A stretch of DNA of 64,000 bases, taken from positions 36,166,140 to 36,230,139 of the forward strand of contig NC_058342.1 in NCBI RefSeq assembly GCF_905475395.1, given 5' to 3'. Each line of letters opens with the position of its first letter. The first letter of the stretch is position 1. This DNA comes from Chrysoperla carnea (Eukaryota; Arthropoda; Insecta; Neuroptera; Chrysopidae). This document shows, in pieces, positions 35,666 through 48,662 of the stretch. The notes beneath the pieces are model-generated. The model searched no databases. It was not told the origin of the DNA and worked only from the letters and a program-made list of their open reading frames with translations. A program made the translations under genes and the position numbers.

Positions 35666-38600
35666 TTCCCTAACAGGGAAGAAATATTTTGTACCTCATA
35701 ATTACCCTTAAATCTAATAATATTTCGTTGAATCTAAGGATTTCGGGAAAATATTTACCTATATCAAAATTTATTTACTCTAAAATTTTGTGGGGGGGCA
35801 CCCTACAGTATGAATTATTGTATTTCTTTGAAAAGTGAATACCGGCCTAAGTATTTAAGTGAATAGAAATACAACGTATATATTTTTGGAACGAATACGA
35901 TTTGTAATTATGTAAATATTTTGGTGACTAAATGGCGGACACGATGCGAATACGGATTCGGGCGTAGTTAATTCACAAGTTAAAATTCAACACATTTGCT
36001 TAAATTTATTATTTTTTTTAAGTCTTTAGTCACAAAATATTTTTAAACAAAAATGGCTTCAAAATAACGATTACGAATCTCTCATTTAGCTTATAATTAT
36101 AATTATAAATTCTTAGTCACTTCTAAAATCATTCCATTTATCCAATTATCACTCACACACATATCTTATCTATACCTTCCCCTCCCCCTTTCCCTTGTCC
36201 CCCCGTCTCACCCGTGTAAAGCCATTATTATTATTAATTATTTAATATTGGATACTTTCAGCTACACGTAAAAAAATTTACACTTGCGTTTAATATGAAA
36301 TGATGAATCAAGGATCAAAATTTATTTGCCGTAAATTTACTCGCGTTTGGATATCTTGCCACGACGGTACGCTTATCAATTTATATTCGAAGATATTCGA
36401 TCATTCTTGAATTGAAACAAATTTCCTAAATGAATTAGAGCAGTTAGAGCAGTCGGCCAAATTTTGACCTTGAGATCATTTTTATTTTGCGTTTCAAAAA
36501 AACACATACAAAAGATTTCGTTTTTAAATCTTAGGGCCCAGCATGGATTTTTGAAGTTAGAAAAATAAAGTATACCAAAAATTTTCCGTTTTTGATCCTA
36601 ATTTCAAAAAATTTGTCACCGATTAAATATTCTGGATTTAAAAAAATTAATCCTTATTTAACGATAACTTCAAAAAGCTGGCCAAGTTTTAAATTTGATT
36701 GTTTTTGGATAAGGTGTAGTTGGATGTATCAAAAAACGTTGAGCGATGATTGATGAATACAATTTTTACATATTAAGTTAGGACTACTAGGACTAGGACA
36801 AGAAGTACTGAAGTACAGGAGAACAAAAAAGCACTTTTTTGAAATAAAATTATTTTTATTTTGTAGCTAAGATAATAAAAAAGATATAATAAAAATTTTT
36901 ACCAATTATTAATTAATAATTACATATTATACAGCATAGACCATAAATTTAAATTTAATATATTACTATTTTTTTATATTTTTATTTTATTTTCATTCAA
37001 ATAAAACAAACATTCAGCTTCTACACTCAAAATCGACACTTATGGCGACATTGCGACAACGCGACATACCGTATGTCGTATAACGACCAATTGGGTTACG
37101 TTCAAACATCAAACTAAACAACATACCAGTTATAAAGATTAAACATTTACTATGAATGAATTAATTTTAAGTCGAAATCACTTTATTTTACCCCCGATTG
37201 GCTAACTTTAGTGTTCTAGTCACTAAATCGTCGCCCTAGGCCCAGATTTCACGGTTTTTTGCCTAAATAAATAAAGTTATATTGTTTAATATAGTAAGTG
37301 GCCGCTCTAACCGATATGTTGTTTTATCTGATGTTTAACATATTAAAGGTATGTTCACACTACGTTTGTATTTACACTAATTGAATTTGGATCTTATCAA
37401 TTAGTCGTTATAAACGATGTCGATATTATCGATTTTGAATGTAAACAAATGAATAAGAAGAGCAACAAAGAGCGTGGGCTTCTTTCTGTTTTTTTTGTAT
37501 AGACTAGACTAGAGATAGAGAATTGAGTTTTTGAGAACAAGTTTGAAAATGATAAGAAGATGGTGGATGGATATCGATTGGTTATTGTTTTTTAAAGATG
37601 GCGTTTTATTTTTGTGTGTATATTATGTAATGTAGGTATTTTTAATTGTTTTCAAAGATTTATTCAAACAAAATAAAATTATTATAAATATTTAAATCAC
37701 TTCTGTCATTACGTGTCTGTGTCATTGCACATGCGCAGATGTCTGCAGATGGACAAAACAAACAAAACTTTAAACTTGAACAAAACAAAACAAAACAAAA
37801 ACATATGTAGAGCCCTTATTAAATTATAATGGAAATTATTCAAATTCTTTAACTGTGTATTTAATGTTAATAAAAATTAAGCATTATTTATCGTATTTTC
37901 ATTTTTTTTTTCCTCCAAAATTTAGGTAACAATTACGAAAAACCGAATTACAGCGGTCCTAGATCCCTTCGAACCATGTACTCAATATAAGTTTAATCAG
38001 TCACAGATAAATCATTGGACAGATTAGGTAACTGCCTAGGAGCCCCATGCGGGAAAGGTCAAAAGAGAAAAAAACAAATTTGTACCAGAAGTACGCCATA
38101 AAAGGATGCCAAGTACGGTTTACGAGAATGAAAAAAGGGGAGAAAACAAATATAACAAATATTTTTGCCTATTCTCAAAACTCATGGCAAGCTGAATGGC
38201 TTAGAAAATTTTCAGTTTCCTTGGTGACTTAGGTGAAAATAATCGGTTTTTTGTGTCGTTTTTTGTTGCGCTTATTTTGGTTTTACCTCCCAACCAGCAA
38301 GCAAATTAGAACGAAAAGAAACATAGTTCAAAAAATGAAAAAGGAAAACATTTGTGGAATCATTTATGGATAATTTAACAAACTAAAGTCGGTAATATCA
38401 ATCTCGTGAATTATTGAGTCTGCCATCTATACGTGGATAAATGTAAACTAAATGAAATGACAACCTGTAAAAACATTTAATTAAAAACTGATAAGTAAGC
38501 TTTTTCTTAGAATAAAAAAAATAAATAAATACAATTGATTGTTAATCAAAAAAATATTTCGATAAGATTTCAAAATTATAAATAAATAAACATTTATATT

Positions 38601-39032
38601 ATAAAATAAATAAAAAAACAAACGATAATCAACAATGCGCACGCATCCTTGGTTAAAAAAACGGTGTAATAGACAATTGTAATTGTCTATATAGATTATC
38701 CGTGTATAGGTGTTATGTGTTTAAGATGGTGTCCAAAAATGAGTGTTTCAAAATCATAAAATATTATTAAAAAATTGTGTTAAAATTCATATAAAATTAT
38801 AAAAAAATGTTATCACAAATGAAAATTAACATTCTAATAAATGTTTAAATAATATTTATAATATGTGAAATGTTCAAATTATATGAATAAAATGTTGAAA
38901 TTAAACCATTCGTATCTCATATTATTCTGAATAGAATTGTGTTGTACATAGTACATATATATATATATACATATGTATTTATAAATGTATATATATATAT
39001 ATATCAATTATTTTGTATACGATAAATTCAAG
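35666..39032. other. Intergenic DNA upstream of LRIG
   Basis: No gene seen. Relics: cctaggagcccc words at 38,035 (hAT-like family) and cctcccaaccag at 38,287. TATA-type microsatellites at about 38,957-39,004 lie just before the LRIG start and probably belong to its promoter or 5' UTR. At 37,395-37,450 words resemble the ends of the 47,952-48,120 MITE. Confidence 0.5.
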
Positions 39033-42000
39033 ATGGTGTATAATGTACATAATATATTTATAAAAACATTGTTTATATGGGCAACATTTTATCATTTAGT
39101 GTATGCGAATTATTTACAAAATCATAGTTATGTGAAGTGTCCGAATATGTGCTTCTGTTTGGGGCGGATTGTTGATTGTTCACAACGTAATTTGGATGAT
39201 ATACCCAATTATTTACCTGATTGGACCGAGCACTTGTAAGTTTTATTATCAATCAATTTGTATATTGCACTAGGAAATCAGACTCTTGGGGATGCTTACA
39301 GTTTTTTTTACCACTAAATTTGATGATGTCTTACAGAATCCCACGTAGTTTTATGTAGATAATAAGAGGACTATCGTGATTATACCCCTAGCACCTATTA
39401 CCTGTTCAGGGTGGTAATCGACTTCAAAATTTCCATATTTTGAAAAAATTTTGAGATTATTGAAAAGTTGGGAAATTTTTTGCTATGCTTATGAAAAAAA
39501 TCAGATTAATTTCATAGAAACAATTCAATTGTTATCCTCGTAAGCCTTTGGTGCCCTTTTTTAGAATAATCCGTCACTTCGAGGCAGAGATGTTTCTAGT
39601 AATTAAGGTGGGCTTCTCATATTGTATCGTGTAGCCTCTATCTGATTCGGGATATCAGGAGAATCATACTAGCGGACTCATAGACTCAGGCTGACGTTTT
39701 CGTGTGTCAACCCTGGTGGAAAAAATATTTGAAAAAAGAATAAGTCTTAATAAGTCTTAGGAAACTCTGAAAAAGTCTTAGAAACTTTAAAAAAGTATTA
39801 AGAACTCTGAATTAGACTAGTCCGAAAACGTTGAGAAATTCAAAGTTCCTAAGACCTTTTCAGAATTTCTTATTCTTTCTTCAAATATTTTTTCCACCAG
39901 GGAACAAATTCGTTGCCTCGTTTCCTTTACGCCACAGAACCCAGATTAGCTTGGCTTTGTTATTTAGATTCAGGTTCCTCGAAAAATCCATACACAATCC
40001 TCAATTTGAATCTAAACATCTCGAAGGGTTCCTGTTAAAGAAAATATTGCCCCAATACTATATGTGTCCATAAATCTGGATATTTCTCTTAAAGTAACTA
40101 ACCAAGAGGAATCGTTTTCTTTATTTTAGGCCTAGAAAGCTCCGCTCCTGAAATTTTTTAGGACGTTGATCCATGTCCAGGAGATGATTGAGGGGTTTCT
40201 AGCTTTACCACATCAAAGAAAATGCTCAATATTTTCCAATTAAATTGCAAAGAATTGTTTAAAATTCTACAAGAAATTTAATATATTTTTAAAGCTTGGA
40301 AAATTAACAATTTGGGCGGTAAAATTATACAAAACTTTGAAGGAGGAATGTTTTCTAGTGTTTAGTTAGCCCATAATTTTTCTTGGTTAAACTTCTGAAA
40401 CTTTTAATTAATTTTCTTTCTGACTCAAAATTGAAATAATGGTATTTCGTTCAGAGGTTTAACTGTATCAATTTTCTTAATAAAAATTACCGCAATTGTA
40501 TTTTGAGATTTCCCTAGGTATGAAATCATTTTAAAAAATGATTACATAAAATTTGACATGTCATATCCGTCACCCGTCTTATATTTGACATTTTTGTTTG
40601 TTTTTTTTTTTTTTGAGGATGTACACTTAAGTATAAAAAAATCGTTCCACTCCCGATTTAGTTAAATATACTAAAATTTACCGTGAAATTTTGTCTTATT
40701 TTATGTTTCCGAAAATCATCTTGTGTCTTTTTAAGACACAAGCTTTTATTTTACTAAAAAGTAGAAAATAATTTTATCTATGAATCACTCATACCTAGTA
40801 GATGAGGCGTTCCGATTCATTTTAGATATTTTAAATTGAGCGCATCAAGCTTTTACAAATAGTCAAGTATGAGTGACTCATAGATAAAATTATTTTCTAC
40901 TTTTTAGTTCAATAAAAGCAAGCTTCTCCCTTAAAAAGTATTTTTTTATTAACAATGTTTTTAGAACTGTTTTTGTCAAATAAAATTTTAGGGTGAATCA
41001 ATTTTGTTGTTTGTAAGTGTACTTCCCAATAATTTGTTTATATTTAAAATTCTAATAAAAATTTTCGATAAAAACAATCTTTACAATTAATTTAGATCAA
41101 TGGAAAGATTTCCTAAATAATTACTTTTGTTATTTTACAGTAGCGTAGATATTATTTTTTAAAGTGGGGTTGGATTTTTTTAAGTTAACTTAGAGAACAT
41201 GTTGTATGTGATACGAGGGGAGGGGTATTGAATTTCGATTATTCTTGTCAGTGGATCCGCCACTGACCACTGACAGTTAAATAAGTTATCTTATAATTAT
41301 TATCAGTTAAGTAATGTATTTTTTTTTTCTGTTGAATTAGGGATTTAAGCACCAATCAACTTGGCTATGTAAACTCAACACCTTTACAACAATTAACAAG
41401 TCTGACCCGATTGTAAGTATTTTAAAGATTAAAATTTTAAGTATTTTATTGCGTACTTAAGCGCCTCATAGAAAGTTACCAGGCGCCATTTTACTGCCAC
41501 ATTTATAAAGAGTTTACCAAAATCTTTCACAAGCTTCAATAGTTGAAGCTATCTACAAACTTTTTTATAGTTTTGGAAAAAATGGACATCAAAATTTTGC
41601 CCTAATTTACCCCCCATGGGAAAACAATGATATTTACGAAAAAATGTTTCCAACCAAATTTTTCTTCTATCTCTAACGGTTTATAAGATGATTCTTACGG
41701 ATCCAAGATCAAATTGACCTATTTTGCTCATTTACGAACGATATCTTTTCGTTTTTGAGTTAGCGTGATGACGACAGGCGTAAATGAACTACTAAGATGA
41801 TTTTATAAATGCCCATACCAAAATTTTTTTGTCAATCAATATTTCTAAGCGTTACAATAAGTATAATAATCTGCATCTTTAGAACTGAATTCTGAGAACC
41901 TGAATTTTTAACAAAATCTCAGAATGTACAATTTCAACCACACAAATTCCTATTTTGCATACAAACAACTCATGCGTTTGTGTCAACTTCACCACTCAAC

Positions 42001-45000
42001 CCCGTACGATACTTGTATCACATTCGTGACCCAGTTCGCCATATTTGATCTTGCGATGAGGTTGACACAATCTCATATCGATTGATACTAAGAATTTTTT
42101 TCCAGTGCATGTATTCAGAACTTCTTACGCGCTTTGATCATTGAAGGTGCTGTATCGTGTGATTAATCAAAATTTTTAATTTTGCAGGGAATTGAATAAA
42201 AATTCATTAACAGCATTACCAACATTAGAAGGACTCCTTCAACTGCGACACTTAAGTGTAACTTTCAACGAAATTACCAAAATCAATAAAGATGCCTTGA
42301 ATGTATTACCAGAACTTCAAATTCTTGATCTCACTGGAAATCGTATCACTTACATTGATTCAAACGCATTTCCAGAACGTAATATTCTTTCAATTCTGTA
42401 AGTACCTAATCTGACTTTAAAAAAAACCTAAAGTTCCCAATTTTGCTTTAATCGTTAATAATTTATTTTTAAGGATATTAAACAATAATCGGATAAGTGG
42501 GATGGATGTGAAATGTTTTGAAAATTTAACACAATTAACGGAATTAAAATTAAACCGTAATCGAATTTCACAATTACCCAAATATTTATTCAATTTTAAG
42601 AAACCATCGAAGTTAAAACTTTTGTAAGTATTTATTAATAATCGGATTCAAATTTAAAATACACATTAGTTAATGTTTTCTCTTTTTTGTTTTTCCAGGG
42701 AAATTAATAAAAATCAATTGGAAGCGATCGATGGTTTAACATTTAATTCACTCGAACATTTAACTGTGTTAAAATTGAAACGGAATCGAATTTCATATTT
42801 AATGGATGGCGCATTTTATGGTCTTAACAATATTGGTGTTCTGTAAGTATCTTGTGATTTCGTAGAATTTTTTTTAAACTTTTATTCCAACAGGATAGCC
42901 TTGATCCTACCAGTGCATCACGATTATTTCAGGAACTGTCACAGTCGGAAGGCTGAAGAGAATATCTCTCATCTTCTCTGTCAAGATGGGCTCATTTCAG
43001 CCGACCTTTCTTTGATGTCCTTTCCCACGTTAAATACAATGATGCCAAAACACTTCTGCTGTTCTTAAACCGCTCCAAATGGTTCCGGGAATGGACCAAC
43101 TCTTTTCCGATATCACAACGTACTCTATGGTCTGTGTCTCATCCCAGGACAGCCCTTGAACCTAACCTATTCCTAATGAGTTTTCAGAGGATGAATAGAG
43201 TTCCTTTTGTTACATTTCGTTTGTAAAATATTTGATTTTCATTAATTTATTTACAGAGAATTAGATGGAAATTCCATTCCCAAAGTATCCAAAAGATGGT
43301 TGTTTGGATTAAAACTACTAAATACTCTGTCCCTAGGTGGTAATTACATTCATACCATTGAACAAGATGCCTGGGACAGTTCACCACATTTAAAGGAATT
43401 GTAAGTATTTGTGTGAATTCCTTTGAACTTGTACACATTATCTAACGTTTACGTTTATGTATCTTTTTTAGGGATTTATCCAATAATCACTTGGAAGAAA
43501 TTGATCGTAATACATTCAAAAAATTATTACATTTGGATCGATTGAATTTGAATGGTAATCAAATATCGGTCATTGCAGACAGTGCCTTTAATAATACGCC
43601 TCGTCTTCAATATTTGTAAGTATCCCTGTTACCTGTAAATTAATTATACAGTATGTGCAGCGAAAAATACCTCTGAGTACCCAATTTTATACAAAAACTA
43701 GCTTCATACTCACCCGCTTCATTGGACTTAAAGTAAAAACCATCGCTTTTTAGCCTCCACCTCTTTTGAGCTCACTTATCAAAGTTCCATAACACTTGAA
43801 GATATTGTTTTACGCACCTAAAAGATGTGAACAGTTTTCAATTTTTTAAATTGTAAAGTAGTCATAATTCATTTAGTATATCAGAAAAGGTAGCCATGAA
43901 TTTTGACATTTACTTCTTAAATTTTTACAGAAATATTTAATTTATGGTTCAAAATGATGATCCTAACTCTACTCCATCTGTGATCATCTTTTTGAACCAT
44001 AAATTAAAGATTTCTGTTAAAATTTAAAACAGTAAATGTTTATAGCTCATGTGGTTAAAAATAATAAAATTTTATTTGATTTTACAGAGATATGAGCAAC
44101 AATAAGATATCTTCAACAATAGAAGATATGCTAGGTGCCTTTGCTGGACTGAAAAGACTGTTACGTTTATCGTTAACGTCCAATGAAATCAAATCAATAA
44201 ATCGACGTGCATTTTTAGGTTTAGTGAACCTAACAAGTTTAGATTTAAGTGGCAACAATATTATTGGGATCCAAGAAAATGCGTTCGATACGATGCCCGT
44301 CCTTCAGAACCTTGTAATGAATACAAGCAGTTTATTATGCGATTGTAACCTTCAATGGTTCTCACAATGGTTACGCAAATCTAAATTCTTATCGATTGAA
44401 GCTCTATGCGCGTATCCAGAACATTTACATGGGAAATCTTTAATACAGTTATCTGATGCCAACTTCACGTGTGGTGATTCTCCTAAACCGTATTTAATCG
44501 AAGGTCCTGAAACGAAAATGACTCTAAAAGGTGAAAACGTATCGTTACGTTGTCGCGCCAAATCAAGTTCACCCAGTGTGATGACCTTCAAATGGAAACG
44601 TGATAATGTTGAAATCGATGCTCAACCGCCTACAACGGGTGTCCAAACACAGACGGATAACGGACGTTCAACGGAAGCTATGTCCGAACTACATTTATAC
44701 AACGTGACCCATAACGATGTTGGGAAATATCAGTGTATTGTGGAAAATGGATTTGGTACAACATATTCGGCGAAAGCTCATATTACCGTTTCAATATATC
44801 CATCGTTTACGAAAATACCCAAGAATATATCGGTTTCGGCTGGTGATACTGCGAAATTAGAGTGTCGTGCTCATGGACAACCAACTCCAAGTATTGCGTG
44901 GCAGAAAGATGGAGGGCATGATTTTCCAGCGGCGCGGGAACGTCGTATGCATGTTATGCCCACGGACGATGAATTTTTTATTATAAATGCTAAACATGAC

Positions 45001-46382
45001 GATACTGGTATTTATACTTGTATTGCAAATAATTCAGCGGGAATTATTGTGGCCAACGCAACCTTAACTGTTCTAGGTAAGTTCTTAATTCTAATTCTAG
45101 GTTAGAAATCGGAAATTTGAAAAGTTAATCCTATCAAAAATACTTTAAGAGTTCAAGAATGTACAAGCGCCAGGGAAATTTTGAATAAAATTCTTGCTTT
45201 TTCTTATATGAAGTTGGGCTAAGTCTAAAGCAAGTCTAAATCTAATTCCTTTTTCGATTTTAGAACGACCGTCATTTTCGAAACCAATGGAGAATAAAGA
45301 TGTAATGGTTGGTGGTACAATTGTTCTTCAATGTATGGCTGGTGGAATGCCCCGTCCAACGGTTACATGGAGTAAAGATGGTGGACCGTTAGCAAATACA
45401 GAACGACATTTTTTCACAGCTGAAGATCAATTATTGGTAATTGTAAATACACGCTTAACCGATGCTGGCAAATACGAATGTAAATTGAGCAATGGTTTGG
45501 GAACGGTTCGAGGTTACACACAATTAATGGTTGTTCCAGGTATGTGTACTTATACGTATTTCTTTTTTATATCGAAAGTTAACGGGGAGTCGTTGAGGTG
45601 TACCATAAATTCGTTTTATAAGCCCTAGAAAAGATTTTCAGAAAGAAAACAGATTTTTCGATATCTCTAAATTTGTATGTAAGTTAATTTACTGTGCCTT
45701 CCTTGGAAACAATCTTTCATCCGAAGGCGAGACGTCTCCGGCTAAAACACGCTATTTTAAGCATATAAAGCCATATAATTCCGCCGAGGCCAGACGTCAC
45801 ATGGAAAGGAGAAGTTTTTTGAATGGTATGTGTTATTTTTCAGCTCCAGTGACAGTGCTCCGTGAAGGTGACATGATGGGTGTAATTATAATCACAGTAG
45901 TATGCTGCGCCGTCGGTACTTCCATTGTCTGGGTGGTGATTATCTACCAAACACGTAAACGAATATCGTTAAGTGCATTAGCCGTCCAACAGTCCGCCCT
46001 AGAAGGTGGCAGTACTTTAGGACCCACAATAACTACGACAGAACTAGGTGGCAGCATAGTACCACCAACAGTTTTATCCACACATACAGTGACATGTGTC
46101 TACACTGCTGACAACTTGTCAGAGCATTCTTCCTGCAAAGACAGTGGAATGGGTGACTCAGCAAAACGTAGCAGTGATGATTTTCTCCCTGTCGACGATT
46201 ACGTTGAACATCAAAGTCCAGCGTTGTCGTACAACGACGACAGTGGTCATCATCACCAGACAACTGGTGTTTCATCTGAAGAACCCTTATTACAACAAAA
46301 AACACGTCCAACAAACCATGAACGATTAGATACAAATGTTGATGAGAGTCATCTACAGGGAGAGAGTCCAGTGGATGACTAA
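39033..46382 (+). CDS. lbk: LRIG/lambik receptor: LRRs, three Ig domains, TM
   Basis: Single-pass cell-surface protein of the LRIG family, whose vertebrate members modulate receptor tyrosine kinases. Coding exons: 39033-39235, 41341-41412, 42188-42397, 42474-42623, 42699-42842, 43257-43400, 43472-43615, 44088-45076, 45264-45539, 45844-46382. The total is 2871 nt, 956 aa. The start is M of MVYNVHNIF because it opens a clean signal peptide (1-25); an upstream in-frame Met at 38,985 would add 16 residues from a TATA repeat. An LRRNT follows (CPNMCFCLGRIVDC), then LRRs to about 430. LRRCT is about 433-485 (LLCDCNLQW). Ig domains have cysteine pairs C511/C572, C615/C667 and C709/C758. The TM segment is about 789-811, then the basic stop YQTRKR. 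The cytoplasmic tail keeps the LRIG motif CKDSGMGDSAKRSSDD near 875-890. Seven junctions split a Leu codon at an LRR boundary. It is somewhat shorter than the roughly 1,100 aa of vertebrate LRIGs, mainly in the tail. Confidence 0.95.
39711..39902. mobile_element. Foldback MITE in LRIG intron 1
   Basis: Ends ccctggtggaaaaaatattt and its complement (39,869-39,902) are nearly perfect inverted repeats of about 34 bases. Inside are repeated aagtcttag words. No frame; class unknown. Confidence 0.75.
40727..40938. mobile_element. Foldback MITE, intact copy, LRIG intron 1
   Basis: Outer ends ctttttaag and cttaaaaag. Long arms 40,741-40,794 and 40,867-40,919 are nearly complementary (acttttagtac-type and atctatgaatcactcatac words). 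The central part corresponds to the uninterrupted site at which a SINE landed in the 5666-6150 copy. Another half copy is at 24,085-24,228. Confidence 0.8.
41590..41865 (+). repeat. Partial 9.9-kb family repeat in LRIG intron 2
   Basis: Shows ctctaacggtttataagatg, ctcatttacgaacg, tctttcgtttttgagtta-type and gcgttacaa words in the family order. The left end and the palindromic right end are missing. Confidence 0.65.
42885..43170 (+). mobile_element. SINE-like element family 3 in LRIG intron 5
   Basis: Reads as the reverse of 35,370-35,665: ttcttaaaccgctccaaatg, gatatcacaacg and catcccaggacagcc, then a closing cctaacctattcct tail. The intact tail places the 3' end at about 43,170. Confidence 0.65.
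43680..44060. repeat. Repeat with hairpin in LRIG intron 7
   Basis: Shares aaaaccatcgctttttagcc with the centre of the 24,595-25,215 element. It holds an inverted repeat at 43,929-44,025: cagaaatatttaatttatgg on the left, its near complement ccataaattaaagatttctg on the right, around a short loop. Confidence 0.65.
45690..45805 (-). repeat. LINE tail fragment in LRIG intron 9
   Basis: The words catccgaaggcgagacgtct and gccgaggccag match the 51,345-51,545 minus-strand LINE tail. Short and diverged, no coding frame. Confidence 0.55.
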
Positions 46383-46499
46383 AAACTTTTTATTTTTATG
46401 TAGAATGTATGTTATGTAGAACCAAGTGCTTTTGGTTACGACTTTTTATTTTTTATGTTTGTTTATATGTGATATTTTTATAATAACATATGCAATGGC

Positions 46500-46860
46500 C
46501 ATGTTGGCCATCTTTACGAAATCAGACTCTTACGAAAGAAAAATTTTTTATCTTTAAAGTATCTCAAAATGTTTGGATTTTAATTCCCTTTAAATTAAGT
46601 CCCTTAGAAATTGTGTCAGTAAGTGAATCGGCTTCAAATGGGGCTAATTAGTATTTTAGATAATTCAGTTTTTGAAATAAATATCACAATACTCGAAATA
46701 AAATTTTATTTCGAGTATTGTGGTATTTATTCAACAAAAATGTTTGAGGTTTTTAAGGCTTTGTTAACCTATTCGAGCTCTTCAAAACGAGAGAGATCTT
46801 TATTGAAAAAACAATTTTCCAAGCTTCACTAAGACTCTAATTTACAAAATCACAAAGCGA
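46500..46860. repeat. Foldback element downstream of LRIG, with perfect core
   Basis: The core 46,672-46,735 is a near-perfect palindrome with 32-base arms and no loop (gaaataaaattttatttc at the centre). Outer degenerate arms, such as tttacgaaatcagactctta on the left against aagactctaatttacaaa on the right, suggest a MITE of about 350 bp. It begins only about 120 bases past the LRIG stop and probably lies in the 3' UTR or just beyond it. It contains AATAAA on each strand, so it could supply a polyadenylation signal. Confidence 0.65.
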
Positions 46861-47951
46861 AGAATTTGAATCTTAACATTTTTGAGATACACGGTAATTT
46901 TTAAATTTATTTATCGATTAATTTGCCATTTAAAACATTGCCATTGTTGATATTTGAGCCAATATTTATAAATCCAAAATGGACGATTGTTTTTGGGTGA
47001 TAGAAGCTTTATAAAGTCCCAATTTTTTTTGGGCACATAATAAAAATAAACAGGAAACTCGATGGAAAATTTAAAAAAAAAAATTGAATGTGTGATTTAG
47101 GTTTTAAAGAGAAGGAAGACGAATGATTATAAAAAGTTTGGACTTGTGTTTTATAAATATTATGCGAAAATTTGTTGATGAAAATTCGATAAAATAATTT
47201 AGAGAGTGCGCACTACAAAATATACATATTAATACACCACTTAAAAATATTTATATATATTTAGGGACGTTTTAGGACATCGATTTCAGGCGTAAATTTG
47301 TTATTTTAATCAAGCTCAATTCTAATCATAAATTGGAGAACATCGGGAAGAATCAGGGAATATATAATTAATCGAGAAAATCAGGGAAGTGATTTTTACG
47401 TTTTTTTGGGTTTTAATTACTTTAGACCATGATTTTTCTCTAATCTTGGATGAAACTGGGTCTTGCGGCGGCCGCTACTCTTTTATAGAGTTTTCACGGG
47501 GTATACGGCGTTTTATTGGGGCTTCCATGAAATATTGTCTGTCTTTTCATGGAGTATCAACGTTTTGTGTTCTTCTGTTATGAGAATACCGACAATATTT
47601 CATGGGAACCCCGAAAAAGGGCCGTAAGACTCTCGTGTCGTAACTGTATATAAAATTCCAAGTAAAACTTCGTCGAAACCTCGCAAATATTCGACCAATC
47701 GTCTAATGAACCCAATTTTAGTACTTCTTTGGGTCAAAATTATTTTGCAAACTCCAGTATACATAGTTTATTATTAAAGTTTAAAATTGAATACGAAGAT
47801 CGATTTTCTCGAAAGAATTTTCTGAGTGGAATGGACCTGAAATCGATGCGTTTTAGTAATATTTAAACAAAAATAATTTAATAATATTAAATGTTGTATT
47901 AATTTCGTTCTTTGGATTCGTGAAAGTATATTTTGTGTGGATATGAAAATG
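46861..47951. other. Intergenic DNA, no gene seen
   Basis: AT-rich. A fragment near 47,695-47,755 (gggtcaaaattattttgcaa) resembles the 17-kb foldback family. Confidence 0.5.
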
Positions 47952-48120
47952 CAATCAAAATCGGTTATAACGACATAAACGATACCTACAAATTATGGTT
48001 GTTATAACCGATATTTTATCTATTAAGAATAATTCGAAAGAGTCACTAATTTGATGACTCCACGTCACTATAGATGATGTAATGTGATGTCGTTATAGTC
48101 GTTATAACCGATTTTGATTG
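47952..48120. mobile_element. 169-bp MITE with perfect 23-bp TIRs
   Basis: The first 23 bases (from caatcaaaatcggttata) and the last 23 are exact complements. A third, internal copy of ggttgttataaccgat lies near 47,998. Relics of similar words occur at about 37,400 and 63,850-63,905. The target duplication is not clear. Confidence 0.8.
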
Positions 48121-48491
48121 TAAATAAATAAAATTATATTTAAGAAGAAAAAAAAAAACAAATTTTAAACAATTGAAAGTATTTTTAACCAATTTTCTAG
48201 AGAGTATTATTTAGAACATTTTTTTTTTATTATTTGTTGTTGGTAACACTTTTTTTGTACCACTGATTTTGATTTTTTTTTGTTAACATTTTAACTTGTA
48301 AAAAAAAAAATTACAAATTGAATGATTTCAAAGATTACCGAACCGATTAATTGTGGCCTGAAATTTTATGGTGGTTTTTCTTTGCTGAAATTTTTGTACA
48401 GTTCAAATTATTTTCATCATTTATAATACACTTAATAAGCCGGAAAATGTCAAGCACTCCAAAGAGTAACAGTGAAAAAAACTCAAATATA

Positions 48492-48662
48492 TCACTTGGA
48501 AAATCGTCTCTTGAGGGTTTTTAGGGTCGCTGATTATGAATTCCAGGTCAAAAAGCAACTGAAGATGGTTTCAACTCCATTAAAACCATACTAAGTTGCT
48601 TTTTGACCACGGATTCATAATCAGCGACCCCAAAAACCCTCAAGAGAGGATTTTCCAAGTGA
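48492..48662. repeat. Long near-perfect inverted repeat (69-bp arms)
   Basis: Arms 48,492-48,560 and 48,594-48,662 are complementary with 5 differences in 69, around a 33-base loop. The ends are tcacttggaaaatc and its complement. Homology stops abruptly at the arm ends, with no extension outside. No open frame. It is GC-richer than its flanks. It could be a young MITE or a hairpin RNA locus. Confidence 0.9.

Noticed and set aside
38985-39032. Upstream in-frame Met as the LRIG start
   Set aside because: It would translate a TATA microsatellite (Tyr-Ile repeats) ahead of a good signal peptide that begins at 39,033.
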